DNA of 64,000 nt from Yeosuana sp043876835 (GTDB taxonomy: Bacteria > Bacteroidota > Bacteroidia > Flavobacteriales > Flavobacteriaceae), in contig NZ_JBAWJZ010000004.1 of NCBI RefSeq assembly GCF_043876835.1, positions 62,001 to 126,000 on the forward strand, written 5' to 3'. This document shows positions 53,453 to 62,756 of this stretch, piece by piece. Position numbers and translations under genes: made by a program. The notes below the pieces were generated by a model. That model ran no database searches, was not told where the DNA came from, and saw nothing but the letters and a program-made list of their open reading frames with translations. Every line of letters begins with the position of its first letter. Positions within the stretch are counted from its first letter, which is position 1.

Positions 53453-54226
53453 ATGAAAACTCTAGTCAAATTATTAATAATAGCATTAATGCCTATTTTG
53501 AGTTCATGTGGAGTTAAAAGAGTTTATACAACTGCATCCTATGAATCATTGAAATCTTACACAGAAAAAGCTCATTATAATAATGAAAAATCGTCTTCAT
53601 TTTATGTTGCTGGAGATATAAACTTTGGGAAACATGAACAAGAAAGTGAAAATTTTAATGATAAAACAACTTTAGCTACTTTTAGTATATACCAAAGTAT
53701 TACAGATAAGCACTATAATTTTTATTATGGACTAGGATCTGGTTTTGGCACATATAGATTTACAAAAGGATTCGAAAACCTTATTGAGGACAAAGAGAAA
53801 AAGAACTTTTACAACCTGAATTTTAAAACAGGAATTAACTATACTATGCCTAGACGGGTTATTGATTACAGATTTATTGGTTTGGAAATAGCCTATCACA
53901 ATGAGTTTGGGCCATATCAAAATAAATTGTCCGACCTGCTAAAATCCAATAATTCTGAATTGTTGATTGTGAATGATAAATCCTTGCTTTCCTTTAATTT
54001 ATACTCAGAATATGTATTTAAATTCTCTGAAAAGGATGCTTTTACCATAGGTTTTTATTTTGGAGATTTAATCAATCATAAAAAAGTAGAAGCTTATGAT
54101 TATTCTACAGGCTTTAGTGGGATTACAACTAGCCTAAGGCTAAATAAATATAGCATTAGTTTTGTGACCGAATCTGTTCAAGGAAAAACAAGATCTTCTA
54201 AAATTGGACTAACCTATAAGCTTTAA
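53453..54226 (+). CDS. Outer-membrane beta-barrel-like lipoprotein
   Basis: The 257-residue protein has a lipoprotein signal (ILSSC, Cys19) and a body of alternating strands such as FYYGLGSGFGTYRFTKGF and FYNLNFKTGINYTM, with the last strand RSSKIGLTYKL ending in Leu. This suggests a small outer-membrane barrel, with an N-terminal lipid anchor. No family name is known to me. It is followed after 35 bp by a glycine-zipper protein and divergent from an HTH regulator. Confidence 0.6.
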   Translation: MKTLVKLLIIALMPILSSCGVKRVYTTASYESLKSYTEKAHYNNEKSSSFYVAGDINFGKHEQESENFNDKTTLATFSIYQSITDKHYNFYYGLGSGFGTYRFTKGFENLIEDKEKKNFYNLNFKTGINYTMPRRVIDYRFIGLEIAYHNEFGPYQNKLSDLLKSNNSELLIVNDKSLLSFNLYSEYVFKFSEKDAFTIGFYFGDLINHKKVEAYDYSTGFSGITTSLRLNKYSISFVTESVQGKTRSSKIGLTYKL

Positions 54227-54261
54227 TAAAATTAATTACAATAACTAATCAATTAAATATT

Positions 54262-54774
54262 ATGAAAGTACTAAAAAAACAAATCAGATTAATGTCTTTG
54301 GCCATAGCTTTGATATTTAGCATTGCTACTAATGCCCAAAATGAAGAAAAAAAGCATGATATATACCTTAGGGTTTATAATTTGATAGGCAAGAAAATAA
54401 ACAAGGGATCACTTATTTTTATTAATGACTCACTTCTTGGATTAAAAGACGGTAGTAAACAGGCGAATATAAGTTTGCGAGAAATTGGTTTTATAAAAAC
54501 AAAACGATCAGTGGGTAATAATATGCTTATTAGTGCTGCATCTGGAGCTGCTTTAGGAGCTATCATAGGGGTGTCAACAGCTGATCCAGATTCCTTTCTT
54601 GGATATTCTGCAGGTGAGGGCGCATTAGGATTTGGTGCAATAGGGGCTCTAGGTGGCGCAGCTATAGGAGGAATATCTATAGCCTTTAAAAATTCTGAAA
54701 CATATATAATTGAAGGAGATTTAGTGAAATGGAAAATATTTAAAGAAATGATAGAAAAGACTAGACTCCATTAA
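54262..54774 (+). CDS. Exported glycine-zipper protein
   Basis: The 170-residue protein has a signal peptide (residues 1-25, ending TNA-QN), a strand-rich part, and a Gly/Ala-rich stretch (about 90-145) with GAALGAIIGVSTA and GALGFGAIGALGGAAIGGIS. Such small-xxx-small repeats form glycine zippers that pack membrane helices or oligomerise in outer-membrane lipoprotein-like proteins. It is likely cotranscribed with the preceding lipoprotein gene. Function unknown. Confidence 0.6.
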   Translation: MKVLKKQIRLMSLAIALIFSIATNAQNEEKKHDIYLRVYNLIGKKINKGSLIFINDSLLGLKDGSKQANISLREIGFIKTKRSVGNNMLISAASGAALGAIIGVSTADPDSFLGYSAGEGALGFGAIGALGGAAIGGISIAFKNSETYIIEGDLVKWKIFKEMIEKTRLH

Positions 54775-54835
54775 TATTTAATTAAAATGTAAATTATGCA
54801 ATCTAATTAAAGTCAATACTTTATTACAACAAAAA

Positions 54836-54868
54836 AACCGCTTCAAATTTTGAAGCGGTTAAATATTT
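54836..54868 (-). terminator. Terminator of pnp
   Basis: AACCGCTTCAAA (54836-54847) pairs with TTTGAAGCGGTT (54849-54860); on the minus strand it is followed by a T-run, 20 bp past the pnp stop. Confidence 0.9.
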
Positions 54869-54880
54869 TAGAAAAAGAAA

Positions 54881-57145
54881 TTAATCTTCTTTCTTGTCTT
54901 CTCTAGGTCTTCTGTCATCACGACGGTCATCTCTGCGATTATCACGCCCACGATTATCTCTACCTCTGTTGTTATCACGTCCACCACGATCATTGTTTTC
55001 TCTAGGTGGTCTGGCAACATAACCTTCTGGTTTTTCTAACAATGCTTTACGAGATACTTTTTCTTTGCGAGTTTTTGGGTCAACTCCAAAATACTTAACA
55101 TTAAAAACATCACCCATATTAACCACATCAGAAACATTTTCAGTACGTTCCCATGCTAATTCGCTTACGTGTAATAAAACCTCATTTCCTGGTGCTTGAG
55201 TATATTCAACTACAGCTCCAAAATCTAACATTTTAATTACTTTAACTTCATATGTTCCACCAACTTCTGGTTTAAACATTAATGAATCAATTTTAGCTAA
55301 TACAGCATCAATACCAGCTTGATCTGTTCCTAAAATTTCAACAATGCCCTCTTCGGTAATTGGATCTTCATTAATTACAATAGTTGTTTTTGTGGCTTTT
55401 TGTAATTCTTGAATTACTTTTCCACCTGGACCAATTAAAGCTCCAATAAACGCATTAGGAATTACACGTGTTATCATTTTTGGCGCATGTGGTTTAACAC
55501 TTGCATTTGGTTGAGCTATTGTGTCGGTTAATTTCTTTAAAATATGTAAACGACCTTCACGAGCTTGTTTTAGTGCATTTACTAAAATTTCATAAGAAAG
55601 GCCTTTTATTTTAATATCCATTTGGCAAGCAGTAATTCCATCTGCTGTTCCAGTTACTTTAAAGTCCATATCACCTAAATGATCTTCATCACCAAGGATA
55701 TCACTTAAAACAGCATAACGTTCACCATCAGAAATTAATCCCATGGCAATACCAGAAACAGGTTTTTTAATAGTTACACCAGCATCCATTAAAGCCATAG
55801 TACCAGCACAAACTGTTGCCATTGAAGATGAACCATTACTTTCTAATACTTCAGAAACAACACGAACGGTATATGGCCAATCTTTTGGAACCATATTTTT
55901 TAAAGCGCGTTGTGCTAAATTTCCATGACCAACTTCACGACGAGAAGTTCCTCTTAAAGGACGAGCTTCACCAGTTGAAAAAGGAGGGAAGTTATAGTGT
56001 AAATAAAATGTTTCTTCACCTTGGTAAGTTGGTAAATCTATTTGGTTAGCTTCACGAGAAGTACCTAATGTTACTGTTGCCAAAGCTTGAGTTTCTCCTC
56101 TTGTAAAGATTGAAGAACCATGGGTTGAAGGCAAATAATCTACTTCACACCAAATTGGTCTAATCTCTGTTGTTTTACGTCCGTCTAAGCGCAAACCTTC
56201 ATTTAAAGTTAAATCTCTAACAGCTTTTTTTTCTGCTTTATAGAAATATTTTGATATTAAACTACCAAAATCAGCTAATTCTTCTTCTGAAAAAGTAGCT
56301 TTTACTTCTTCTTTTATGGCTTCAAAAGCAGCTCCACGTTCATGTTTTGCTGATGCTTTTTTTGCCACCGCATATACTTTGTCGTAAGCTAAAGCATGTA
56401 CTTTTTTCTCTAATTCTTCATCTTTTGGTTCAGGCTCATAAGCACGAGTTTCTTTTTTGCCAAAAGCTTCTGCCAAACGAATTTGAGCATCACATTGAAT
56501 TTTAATGGCTTCATGAGCAAACTTAATAGCATCTGCCATTTCTTCTTCACTACACTCAAGCATTTCACCTTCAACCATCATTACAGAGTCTGCTGAAGCA
56601 CCAACCATAATATCAATATCAGCTTCTAAAAGAGCAGATCTACTTGGATTGATAACAAACTCTCCATTAATACGTGCTACACGTACTTCTGAAATAGGAG
56701 TTTCAAATGGAATATCACTTAATTGAATAGCAGTAGATGCAGCTAAACCAGTTAAAGCATCAGGCATAACTTCTTCATCATGAGACATTAATTGAATCAT
56801 AACTTGAGTTTCTGCATGATAATCTTTTGGGAAAAGCGGACGTAAAACCCTATCCACTAAACGCATGGTTAAAACTTCATCATCACTTGGTCTTGCTTCT
56901 CTTTTAAAGAAACCACCAGGGTAACGACCTGCAGCAGCAAATTTTTCTCTGTAATCTACTGTAAGAGGTAAAAAGTCAATACCAGGACTTGCGTCATAAT
57001 TTGAAACAACTGTACAAAGTAACATTGCGTTACCCATTTGTACTACAACCGATCCATGAGCTTGTTTTGCTAATTTTCCGGTTTCAATGGAGATTTCTCT
57101 TCCATCACTGAGAGTAATTACCTCCCTAAAAACTTTTGGAATCAT
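54881..57145 (-). CDS. pnp: Polyribonucleotide nucleotidyltransferase
   Basis: PNPase degrades RNA 3' to 5' by phosphorolysis and can add tails. The 754 residues follow the known order: RNase PH domain 1, helical domain, RNase PH domain 2 (FPPFSTGEARPLRGTSRREVGHG), KH domain (GPGGKVIQELQ, about 570), S1 domain (GAVVEYTQAPGNEVLLHVSEL, about 650). An unusual tail of some 45 residues rich in Arg, Asp, Asn and Gly (from about 708) ends the protein, resembling RGG-type RNA-binding or condensing regions. It lies downstream of rpsO, as in most bacteria. Confidence 0.97.
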   Translation of the reverse strand: MIPKVFREVITLSDGREISIETGKLAKQAHGSVVVQMGNAMLLCTVVSNYDASPGIDFLPLTVDYREKFAAAGRYPGGFFKREARPSDDEVLTMRLVDRVLRPLFPKDYHAETQVMIQLMSHDEEVMPDALTGLAASTAIQLSDIPFETPISEVRVARINGEFVINPSRSALLEADIDIMVGASADSVMMVEGEMLECSEEEMADAIKFAHEAIKIQCDAQIRLAEAFGKKETRAYEPEPKDEELEKKVHALAYDKVYAVAKKASAKHERGAAFEAIKEEVKATFSEEELADFGSLISKYFYKAEKKAVRDLTLNEGLRLDGRKTTEIRPIWCEVDYLPSTHGSSIFTRGETQALATVTLGTSREANQIDLPTYQGEETFYLHYNFPPFSTGEARPLRGTSRREVGHGNLAQRALKNMVPKDWPYTVRVVSEVLESNGSSSMATVCAGTMALMDAGVTIKKPVSGIAMGLISDGERYAVLSDILGDEDHLGDMDFKVTGTADGITACQMDIKIKGLSYEILVNALKQAREGRLHILKKLTDTIAQPNASVKPHAPKMITRVIPNAFIGALIGPGGKVIQELQKATKTTIVINEDPITEEGIVEILGTDQAGIDAVLAKIDSLMFKPEVGGTYEVKVIKMLDFGAVVEYTQAPGNEVLLHVSELAWERTENVSDVVNMGDVFNVKYFGVDPKTRKEKVSRKALLEKPEGYVARPPRENNDRGGRDNNRGRDNRGRDNRRDDRRDDRRPREDKKED

Positions 57146-57279
57146 AATTTTTTAATTCTAATTAAACAATGGTCGTTGTGTTGTTGCAGTAGTTGTTGTT
57201 GTGAGACCAATGAAAAACTATAATAAGCTTCTTATTTCGTGTTATTTATCCTCGAACACAAAGAGTATATTTTAAACAA

Positions 57280-57302
57280 AAAAGAGGCGTGAAGCCTCTT
57301 TT
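57280..57302 (-). terminator. Terminator between rpsO and pnp
   Basis: AAAAGAGGC (57280-57288) pairs with GCCTCTTTT (57294-57302). On the minus strand it follows the rpsO stop at once and ends in a T-run; read-through would feed pnp. Confidence 0.85.
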
Positions 57303-57304
57303 TA

Positions 57305-57574
57305 TTATTTTCTTAATCCTAATTCTTTCACTATGGCACGATATCTTAAGATATCTTTTTTAGTTAAGTAATCAAGCAACGATCTGCGTTTACCAACTAA
57401 TTTTACTAATGAACGCTCAGTATTATAATCTTTACGATTATTTTTTAAGTGCTCAGTTAAGTGATTGATTCTGTGCGTAAATAACGCAATTTGACCTTCA
57501 GCTGTACCAGTATCGTTTGAACTTTTACCGTGTTTTGCGAAGATTTCTTCTTTAACTTCTTTTGTTAAATACAT
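57305..57574 (-). CDS. rpsO: Ribosomal protein uS15
   Basis: This 89-residue primary binder of 16S rRNA starts MYLTKEVKEEIFAKHG and has the family motif TGTAEGQIALFTHRI followed by LTEHLKNNRKD and the C-terminal RRSLLDYLTKKDILRYR. The frame is open further upstream, but the start at 57574 matches the family. The leader between promoter and start contains a 7-bp hairpin that could take part in S15 autoregulation. Confidence 0.97.
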   Translation of the reverse strand: MYLTKEVKEEIFAKHGKSSNDTGTAEGQIALFTHRINHLTEHLKNNRKDYNTERSLVKLVGKRRSLLDYLTKKDILRYRAIVKELGLRK

Positions 57575-57606
57575 GCTAATATTATTATAAATGATTTTTA
57601 TGTATA

Positions 57607-57636
57607 CGAAAGATTTTCTTTCGAGCGGCAAATATA
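57607..57636 (-). promoter_or_regulatory. rpsO promoter box and leader hairpin
   Basis: TATATTTG (57636-57629) is an exact TAnnTTTG box. Directly after the expected start of transcription lies CGAAAGA-TTT-TCTTTCG (57607-57623), a perfect 7-bp hairpin. S15 represses its own mRNA through leader structures in several bacteria; whether this hairpin does so here is inference. Confidence 0.55.
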
Positions 57637-57686
57637 GTAATAATTAATGATTTACGAATACCTCATTAAAAATAAATACATATAAA

Positions 57687-58544
57687 TTATGCTCGCAATG
57701 GTTGATTGGTGATTAAATCAATATATTGATTTAATTTATTTTTTAAATGTTTTCTTTCTGTTATAAAATCCAAGAACCCGTGTTCTAATAAAAATTCAGA
57801 TGTTTGAAATCCTTCTGGTAAGTCTTGACCAGTAGTATCTTTTACAACTCTTGGACCAGCAAAACCGATTAATGCTCCAGGTTCTGCAATATTAATATCT
57901 CCTAACATGGCAAAAGATGCTGTGGTTCCACCAGTTGTAGGATCTGTACATAATGAAATATATGGGATTCCTGCTTCTGCTAATTGCGCTAACTTCACTG
58001 AAGTTTTTGCTAATTGCATTAATGATAAAGCGGCTTCCATCATACGTGCTCCTCCAGATTTTGAGATAATCATGAAAGGAATTTTATGTTTCAATGAATA
58101 ATCTGCAGCTCTAACAATTTTTTCACCAACAACGCTTCCCATGGAGCCACCAATAAAAGCAAAGTCCATACAAGCAATTACTATATCTTTTCCTTTTGAT
58201 TTACCTACGGCAGCACGAATGGCGTCTTTAAGATGTGTTTTTTCTTGAGCAGATTTTAAACGATCTGGATATTTTTTTGTGTCTTCAAATTTTAAAGGGT
58301 CTTTCGATTCTAAATTAGCATCTAACTCTTTAAATTCGTTATTGTCAAAAAGGATTTCAAAATATTCTTTACTTCCAATACGTACGTGATATCCATCTTC
58401 TGGACTTACATAGAAATTTTTTTCCAGTTCGTCAGCATCAACAATTTTACCTGTTGGAGATTTATACCATAATCCTTTGGGAGTGTCTTTTTTATCCTGT
58501 GTTGTAGTAGTTATTCCTTTTGTTTTTCTTTTAAACCAAGACAT
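57687..58544 (-). CDS. accD: Acetyl-CoA carboxylase carboxyltransferase beta subunit (without zinc ribbon cysteines)
   Basis: AccD with AccA transfers the carboxyl group from biotin to acetyl-CoA in fatty acid synthesis. From ATG 58544 (MSWFKRKTKG) the product has 285 residues. Crotonase-fold motifs SKSGGARMMEAALSLMQLAK and TTASFAMLGDINIAEPGALI are intact. Where other AccD proteins have the four Cys of a zinc ribbon, this one reads LWYKSPTGKIV and FYVSPEDGYHVRI, so all four are replaced. The ribbon fold may remain without zinc. The gene lies alone downstream of fbaA. Confidence 0.95.
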   Translation of the reverse strand: MSWFKRKTKGITTTTQDKKDTPKGLWYKSPTGKIVDADELEKNFYVSPEDGYHVRIGSKEYFEILFDNNEFKELDANLESKDPLKFEDTKKYPDRLKSAQEKTHLKDAIRAAVGKSKGKDIVIACMDFAFIGGSMGSVVGEKIVRAADYSLKHKIPFMIISKSGGARMMEAALSLMQLAKTSVKLAQLAEAGIPYISLCTDPTTGGTTASFAMLGDINIAEPGALIGFAGPRVVKDTTGQDLPEGFQTSEFLLEHGFLDFITERKHLKNKLNQYIDLITNQPLRA

Positions 58545-58612
58545 AGTAATTCCAGATTTTAGATTTCCGATTGTAGCTATTATCAATCGTTTACATTAAG
58601 AATTTTTGCAAT

Positions 58613-58653
58613 ACCCATAAAAAGCTGTTAAAAATCAACAGCTTTTTATGGGT
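58613..58653 (-). terminator. Terminator of fbaA
   Basis: A perfect 17-bp stem, ACCCATAAAAAGCTGTT and its complement (58613-58629, 58637-58653), about 70 bp past the fbaA stop, with an A/T-run inside the stem. Confidence 0.85.
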
Positions 58654-58721
58654 AAATGTGCAAAAGCCCGACTACAAAATTAAACCTTTTTTTAATTTTA
58701 GTAGTCAAAGCAAAGAAAATA

Positions 58722-59789
58722 TTATAGAGTATCTACATTATTTAAATCGTGGAAGGCTTGTTTTAATCTTTCAACAAAAGTAACTTCACCTGCACGCAAC
58801 CAAACGCGTGGATCATAATATTTTTTGTTTGGAGAGTCTTCACCTTCAGGATTTCCTATTTGAGATTGTAAGTAAGCTTCATTTTTCTTCATGTAATCAC
58901 GAATACCACTCATAAACGCATATTGCATGTCTGTATCTATATTCATTTTTACAACACCATAGCTAATACCTTCACGAATTTCTTCAACAGAAGAACCAGA
59001 ACCACCATGGAAAACAAAATCAATATGATTGTGACCAACTCCGTATTTTTTAGAGATGAAGTCTTGAGAATTTTTTAAGATTTTTGGTGTTAATTTAACA
59101 TTGCCTGGTTTGTAAACGCCATGAACATTTCCAAAAGCAGCAGCAATTGTGAATTGGTCACTTACTTTACTTAATTCTTCATAAGCATAAGCAACTTCTT
59201 CTGGTTGTGTATATAATTTTGAATCGTCAACATCACTATTATCAACACCATCTTCTTCGCCACCAGTAACACCCAATTCAATTTCTAGTGTCATGCCCAT
59301 TTTGCTCATACGAGCTAAATATTTCTTACATATTTCGATGTTTTCTTCAAGAGGTTCTTCAGAAAGATCAATCATGTGAGAACTGTAAAGAGGCTTACCT
59401 GTTTCAGCAAAATGTTTTTCACTGGCATCAAGTAACCCATCGATCCAAGGTAATAGTTTTTTAGCGCAATGGTCTGTATGTAAAATAACTGGAACACCAT
59501 AAGCTTCAGATAAAGTGTGAACATGTTTAGCTCCTGCAATAGCTCCTGCGATACATGCCTTTTGGTTATCATTACTTAAACCTTTTCCAGCATTAAACTG
59601 AGCTCCACCATTTGAAAATTGAATAATTACCGGAGCATTTAAAGCTTTAGCTGTTTCTAAAACACCATTAATAGTGTCTGAACCAATTACGTTTACAGCT
59701 GGTAAAGCAAACCCTTTTTCTTTAGCTAATTTGAAAATAGCTTGAACCTCTTTACCTGTAGCAACTCCAGGTTTTATATTATGTCCCAT
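58722..59789 (-). CDS. fbaA: Class II fructose-bisphosphate aldolase
   Basis: The zinc-dependent aldolase splits fructose 1,6-bisphosphate in glycolysis and runs backwards in gluconeogenesis. The 355-residue product has class IIA length, VILHTDHCAKKLLPW (zinc His and catalytic Asp, about 104-118), ELGVTGGEEDGVD (about 174), AAAFGNVHGVYKPGN (zinc His, about 220) and VFHGGSGSS (zinc His, about 262). A canonical promoter lies directly upstream. Confidence 0.96.
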   Translation of the reverse strand: MGHNIKPGVATGKEVQAIFKLAKEKGFALPAVNVIGSDTINGVLETAKALNAPVIIQFSNGGAQFNAGKGLSNDNQKACIAGAIAGAKHVHTLSEAYGVPVILHTDHCAKKLLPWIDGLLDASEKHFAETGKPLYSSHMIDLSEEPLEENIEICKKYLARMSKMGMTLEIELGVTGGEEDGVDNSDVDDSKLYTQPEEVAYAYEELSKVSDQFTIAAAFGNVHGVYKPGNVKLTPKILKNSQDFISKKYGVGHNHIDFVFHGGSGSSVEEIREGISYGVVKMNIDTDMQYAFMSGIRDYMKKNEAYLQSQIGNPEGEDSPNKKYYDPRVWLRAGEVTFVERLKQAFHDLNNVDTL

Positions 59790-59824
59790 TTTTATTGAAT
59801 TAGTTTATAAATATTTTTAAAGTC

Positions 59825-59853
59825 CAAAAGTAATGAAATTTTAATTATATCAA
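59825..59853 (-). promoter_or_regulatory. Flavobacterial promoter of fbaA
   Basis: TTG (59853-59851), 18-bp spacer, TACTTTTG (59832-59825): a full match to the consensus, 35 bp before the ATG at 59789. Confidence 0.75.
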
Positions 59854-59922
59854 TGTGAATTAGAGGACTGAAACATTTAAAATACCACTAAAACGTTATA
59901 GTTTAAGTTGGTGTAAAACAAA

Positions 59923-62472
59923 TTAAAAAGGGTAGTTAATACCTATGTTATACACGGCATTTCCAAAATTATAATCATTAAACCATCTGTTCTGATCTTG
60001 ATAAAAAGGGTCGTAAGTTTTAAATCCTATATCAAAACGAAATATAAAAAAACTAAAGTCGTAACGCAATCCAAAACCTGATCCTACAGCAATATCCTTT
60101 AAGGAGTTAAATCCTGAAAAAATAGCCTTTTCATCACTTACTTCGTCCAGTACATTCCAAATATTTCCAGCATCAATAAAAATAGCACCATTAAGGTTTC
60201 CAAATAAATTAAAACGCTGTTCTGCACTAAAGGCTAATTTAAAGTTGGCCTCATTAAATTCATTGGAAGTTTCTGAACTTCCTGGACCTAAACTATAGGC
60301 AGTCCAAGCACGATTGTCGTTTGCACCTCCAGCAAAGAAACTTTTTGAGAAAGGAATACTGGTCGAATTACCGTAAGGAATGGCGATACCGGCATAGCTT
60401 CTAATTGCGAAAACATTTTTTTTGCCTAAATCCCAATGTTTAATGTAATCTAATTCTGTTTTAGCATATTGTGAATAAGCCACATTAAATAATATGTAGC
60501 GGTTGTTGCTGTCTTTATTTAAGCCTAAAAGCTTAGAGGCACTAGAAAGTATGTTTCCTGCTAATTCCAGTTTGACTCTAAAAATTGAAAAATTTTCGTC
60601 ATATAGATTTTGACGTGTGTCTTGAACCAAACTAAAACTTGATGAAAAAATTAAGTTGTTTTCGGTTAGCCTGTTTTTACGTTCGTTTATACTTTTAACT
60701 TCTTTATAAGTATCAGGGCTACTTGTTTTGAAACTATTATCAGCTAACACCAATTTTATAAACTCATCAGACTTTGATTTAATTAAAATTGGATTGCCAT
60801 TATCATCTAAACCAATAAATTCTTGAGGAGTATTGTAAGTATTAAGCGCTATATTTTCTAAATTTCGAAACGAAGTATCATATATATTAAAATAGTTTCC
60901 AATATTTAAATTTCTAACATATTGCACATTAAACACGTCCAATCTATTTGTGATGTATTTTGAAGGGCTCCATTTATAATTAAATGTACCACTAAATGTT
61001 TGTTTATCTAAACCAACATTAGTTTGACTGGTTGTTGATAAACTAATTCTTGTGCTAGGTGACATATACTTTGGAACAATTCTTTCAGTATTAAAAGGGG
61101 AAAATAATCGTGGGATTGTTAATTTTAAATCGGCACCTATTTCATTAATATCAAAAAATCGATTACTGTTTTTTGAGGCATCTTTTGAAGCACCTATCGA
61201 ACCTATTGCAGATATTTCCAGGGTTTCAGCGCCTCTAAAAATATTCCTAATAGATAAACTAGGGTTTACAGACAATCCTATTGATTGTATGTTGCTTTGA
61301 GATACTTCGGTACTAAATCCTAAATTAAACTTTTTAAGTGGTGTTAAAAAAATATCTGCAGATAATGTGGAATCGTCATTTTCAGTGTATTTAATATCTG
61401 GATATTTGAAAGTTCGTAATTCACTTAAATATCTGTAAGTGCGTGTTCTGTCAATATCTTTAAAAAGTGTATTTGGTGTTATAAAAACAGCATCTGTTAA
61501 AGCTTTTGGCCTAAACCTCATTTTGCCAATACTATACAGTTTATAGTTATTATATTTTATAGAGTCTGTTCTTGTTTCATATCTGTTTTCATAGGTGCCA
61601 TCTGTAAAAATATTGATATCTTTTACATAATATATTTTAAATGGCTCTCTTAAAATAGTGTCTTGATTTCTTATAGCTCTATCCTGAATTTGAACTTCAA
61701 CATTTACTTTCTTGTTGGTGTTAACCGTATCCAGTTCAAAAGTTACGTAGTCCTGATTAAAATGATATACACCCTTATTTCTTAATTCTGATGATATACG
61801 TTCACGTTCAAGTTGAAAATTTGTTGTTTTATATTGCTCATTTTGTTTTATAAACGAATTTTTTTTAATCAATTCATATAAAGAATCAACCATTGTAGAT
61901 CGTTTCTTTTTTGTGATGGAATCTATAATGTAAGGCTCGCCTGTCTCTATATGGTAATCAATTTCGGCTAATTGATTGTCTTTCTTGTTGATTGAATACT
62001 TAGATTCAACATTAAACCAGCCATTGTTAATATAATAATCGTTAAGTTTTTTAATTGATTTTTTTGTTCTATCCTCATTTACAATAACTGGAGCTTCTCC
62101 TGTATTTTTCAGCCAATTATTAAAATGTTTTCTTGAACTTATGTATTTGTTTAATTGTTTTTTAGAAAGGAATGATTCTAGATTACTTCTTTTTTTAGGT
62201 CTTCTATCAAGATTAGCATTTATAATAGAGTCAATATTTGGTCTGGCCAAATTATAAATATGTAAGCGTAATGCTGTTTTTAAAATTTTATTATTGGGTT
62301 TTTGGTACAATAAGTTATTTAAAGTTTCCGAATTATCTTTTTTCTCATTAACATACACTGTATTTTTTGTAAGTAAGTAGTCGTTTTCAGGAACTCTTTT
62401 TACGGCATCACAAGAAATAATTAAACCTGAGGTTATAATTAAAATGAGTATATTTTTAAGTTTAAGTTTCAA
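59923..62472 (-). CDS. tamL: TamL-like outer-membrane assembly lipoprotein (BamA/TamA family)
   Basis: This 849-residue protein begins with a lipoprotein signal (GLIISC, Cys21), unlike proteobacterial TamA. POTRA-like domains follow (about residues 150-390, for example GWFNVESKYSINKK and IYYVKDINIFTDGTYENRY). The C-terminal half is an Omp85 barrel with AFSAEQRFNLFGNLNGAIFI near residue 750 and a final strand YNIGINYPF. A lipidated TamA homologue, TamL, is known from Flavobacterium johnsoniae. The adjacent SpoU methyltransferase and porT fit the same neighbourhood. A tamB gene is not in the window. Confidence 0.82.
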   Translation of the reverse strand: MKLKLKNILILIITSGLIISCDAVKRVPENDYLLTKNTVYVNEKKDNSETLNNLLYQKPNNKILKTALRLHIYNLARPNIDSIINANLDRRPKKRSNLESFLSKKQLNKYISSRKHFNNWLKNTGEAPVIVNEDRTKKSIKKLNDYYINNGWFNVESKYSINKKDNQLAEIDYHIETGEPYIIDSITKKKRSTMVDSLYELIKKNSFIKQNEQYKTTNFQLERERISSELRNKGVYHFNQDYVTFELDTVNTNKKVNVEVQIQDRAIRNQDTILREPFKIYYVKDINIFTDGTYENRYETRTDSIKYNNYKLYSIGKMRFRPKALTDAVFITPNTLFKDIDRTRTYRYLSELRTFKYPDIKYTENDDSTLSADIFLTPLKKFNLGFSTEVSQSNIQSIGLSVNPSLSIRNIFRGAETLEISAIGSIGASKDASKNSNRFFDINEIGADLKLTIPRLFSPFNTERIVPKYMSPSTRISLSTTSQTNVGLDKQTFSGTFNYKWSPSKYITNRLDVFNVQYVRNLNIGNYFNIYDTSFRNLENIALNTYNTPQEFIGLDDNGNPILIKSKSDEFIKLVLADNSFKTSSPDTYKEVKSINERKNRLTENNLIFSSSFSLVQDTRQNLYDENFSIFRVKLELAGNILSSASKLLGLNKDSNNRYILFNVAYSQYAKTELDYIKHWDLGKKNVFAIRSYAGIAIPYGNSTSIPFSKSFFAGGANDNRAWTAYSLGPGSSETSNEFNEANFKLAFSAEQRFNLFGNLNGAIFIDAGNIWNVLDEVSDEKAIFSGFNSLKDIAVGSGFGLRYDFSFFIFRFDIGFKTYDPFYQDQNRWFNDYNFGNAVYNIGINYPF

Positions 62473-62756
62473 GTAATGTTAAAAATTTATAAGTAATGAG
62501 GTTTTGTTAATTCTAAATTTAAAAAAATCATGATTACCTTTTAATTGGTATTCAAAAATACATTATTTCATGTGTTTATTTTAATTTTTTTTAAAGGTTA
62601 CATGCAACATCATATGTTTATCATTCTACTATTGATTATTCTTTTATTCATTGATGTTTCCGCAGAAAAAATATTTAAATAAATAAGGAAGAGTTTATTA
62701 AAACAATATTTTTTCATTTTCTTTATATAATAAAAATTAGAATCAGCAATTTAAGA

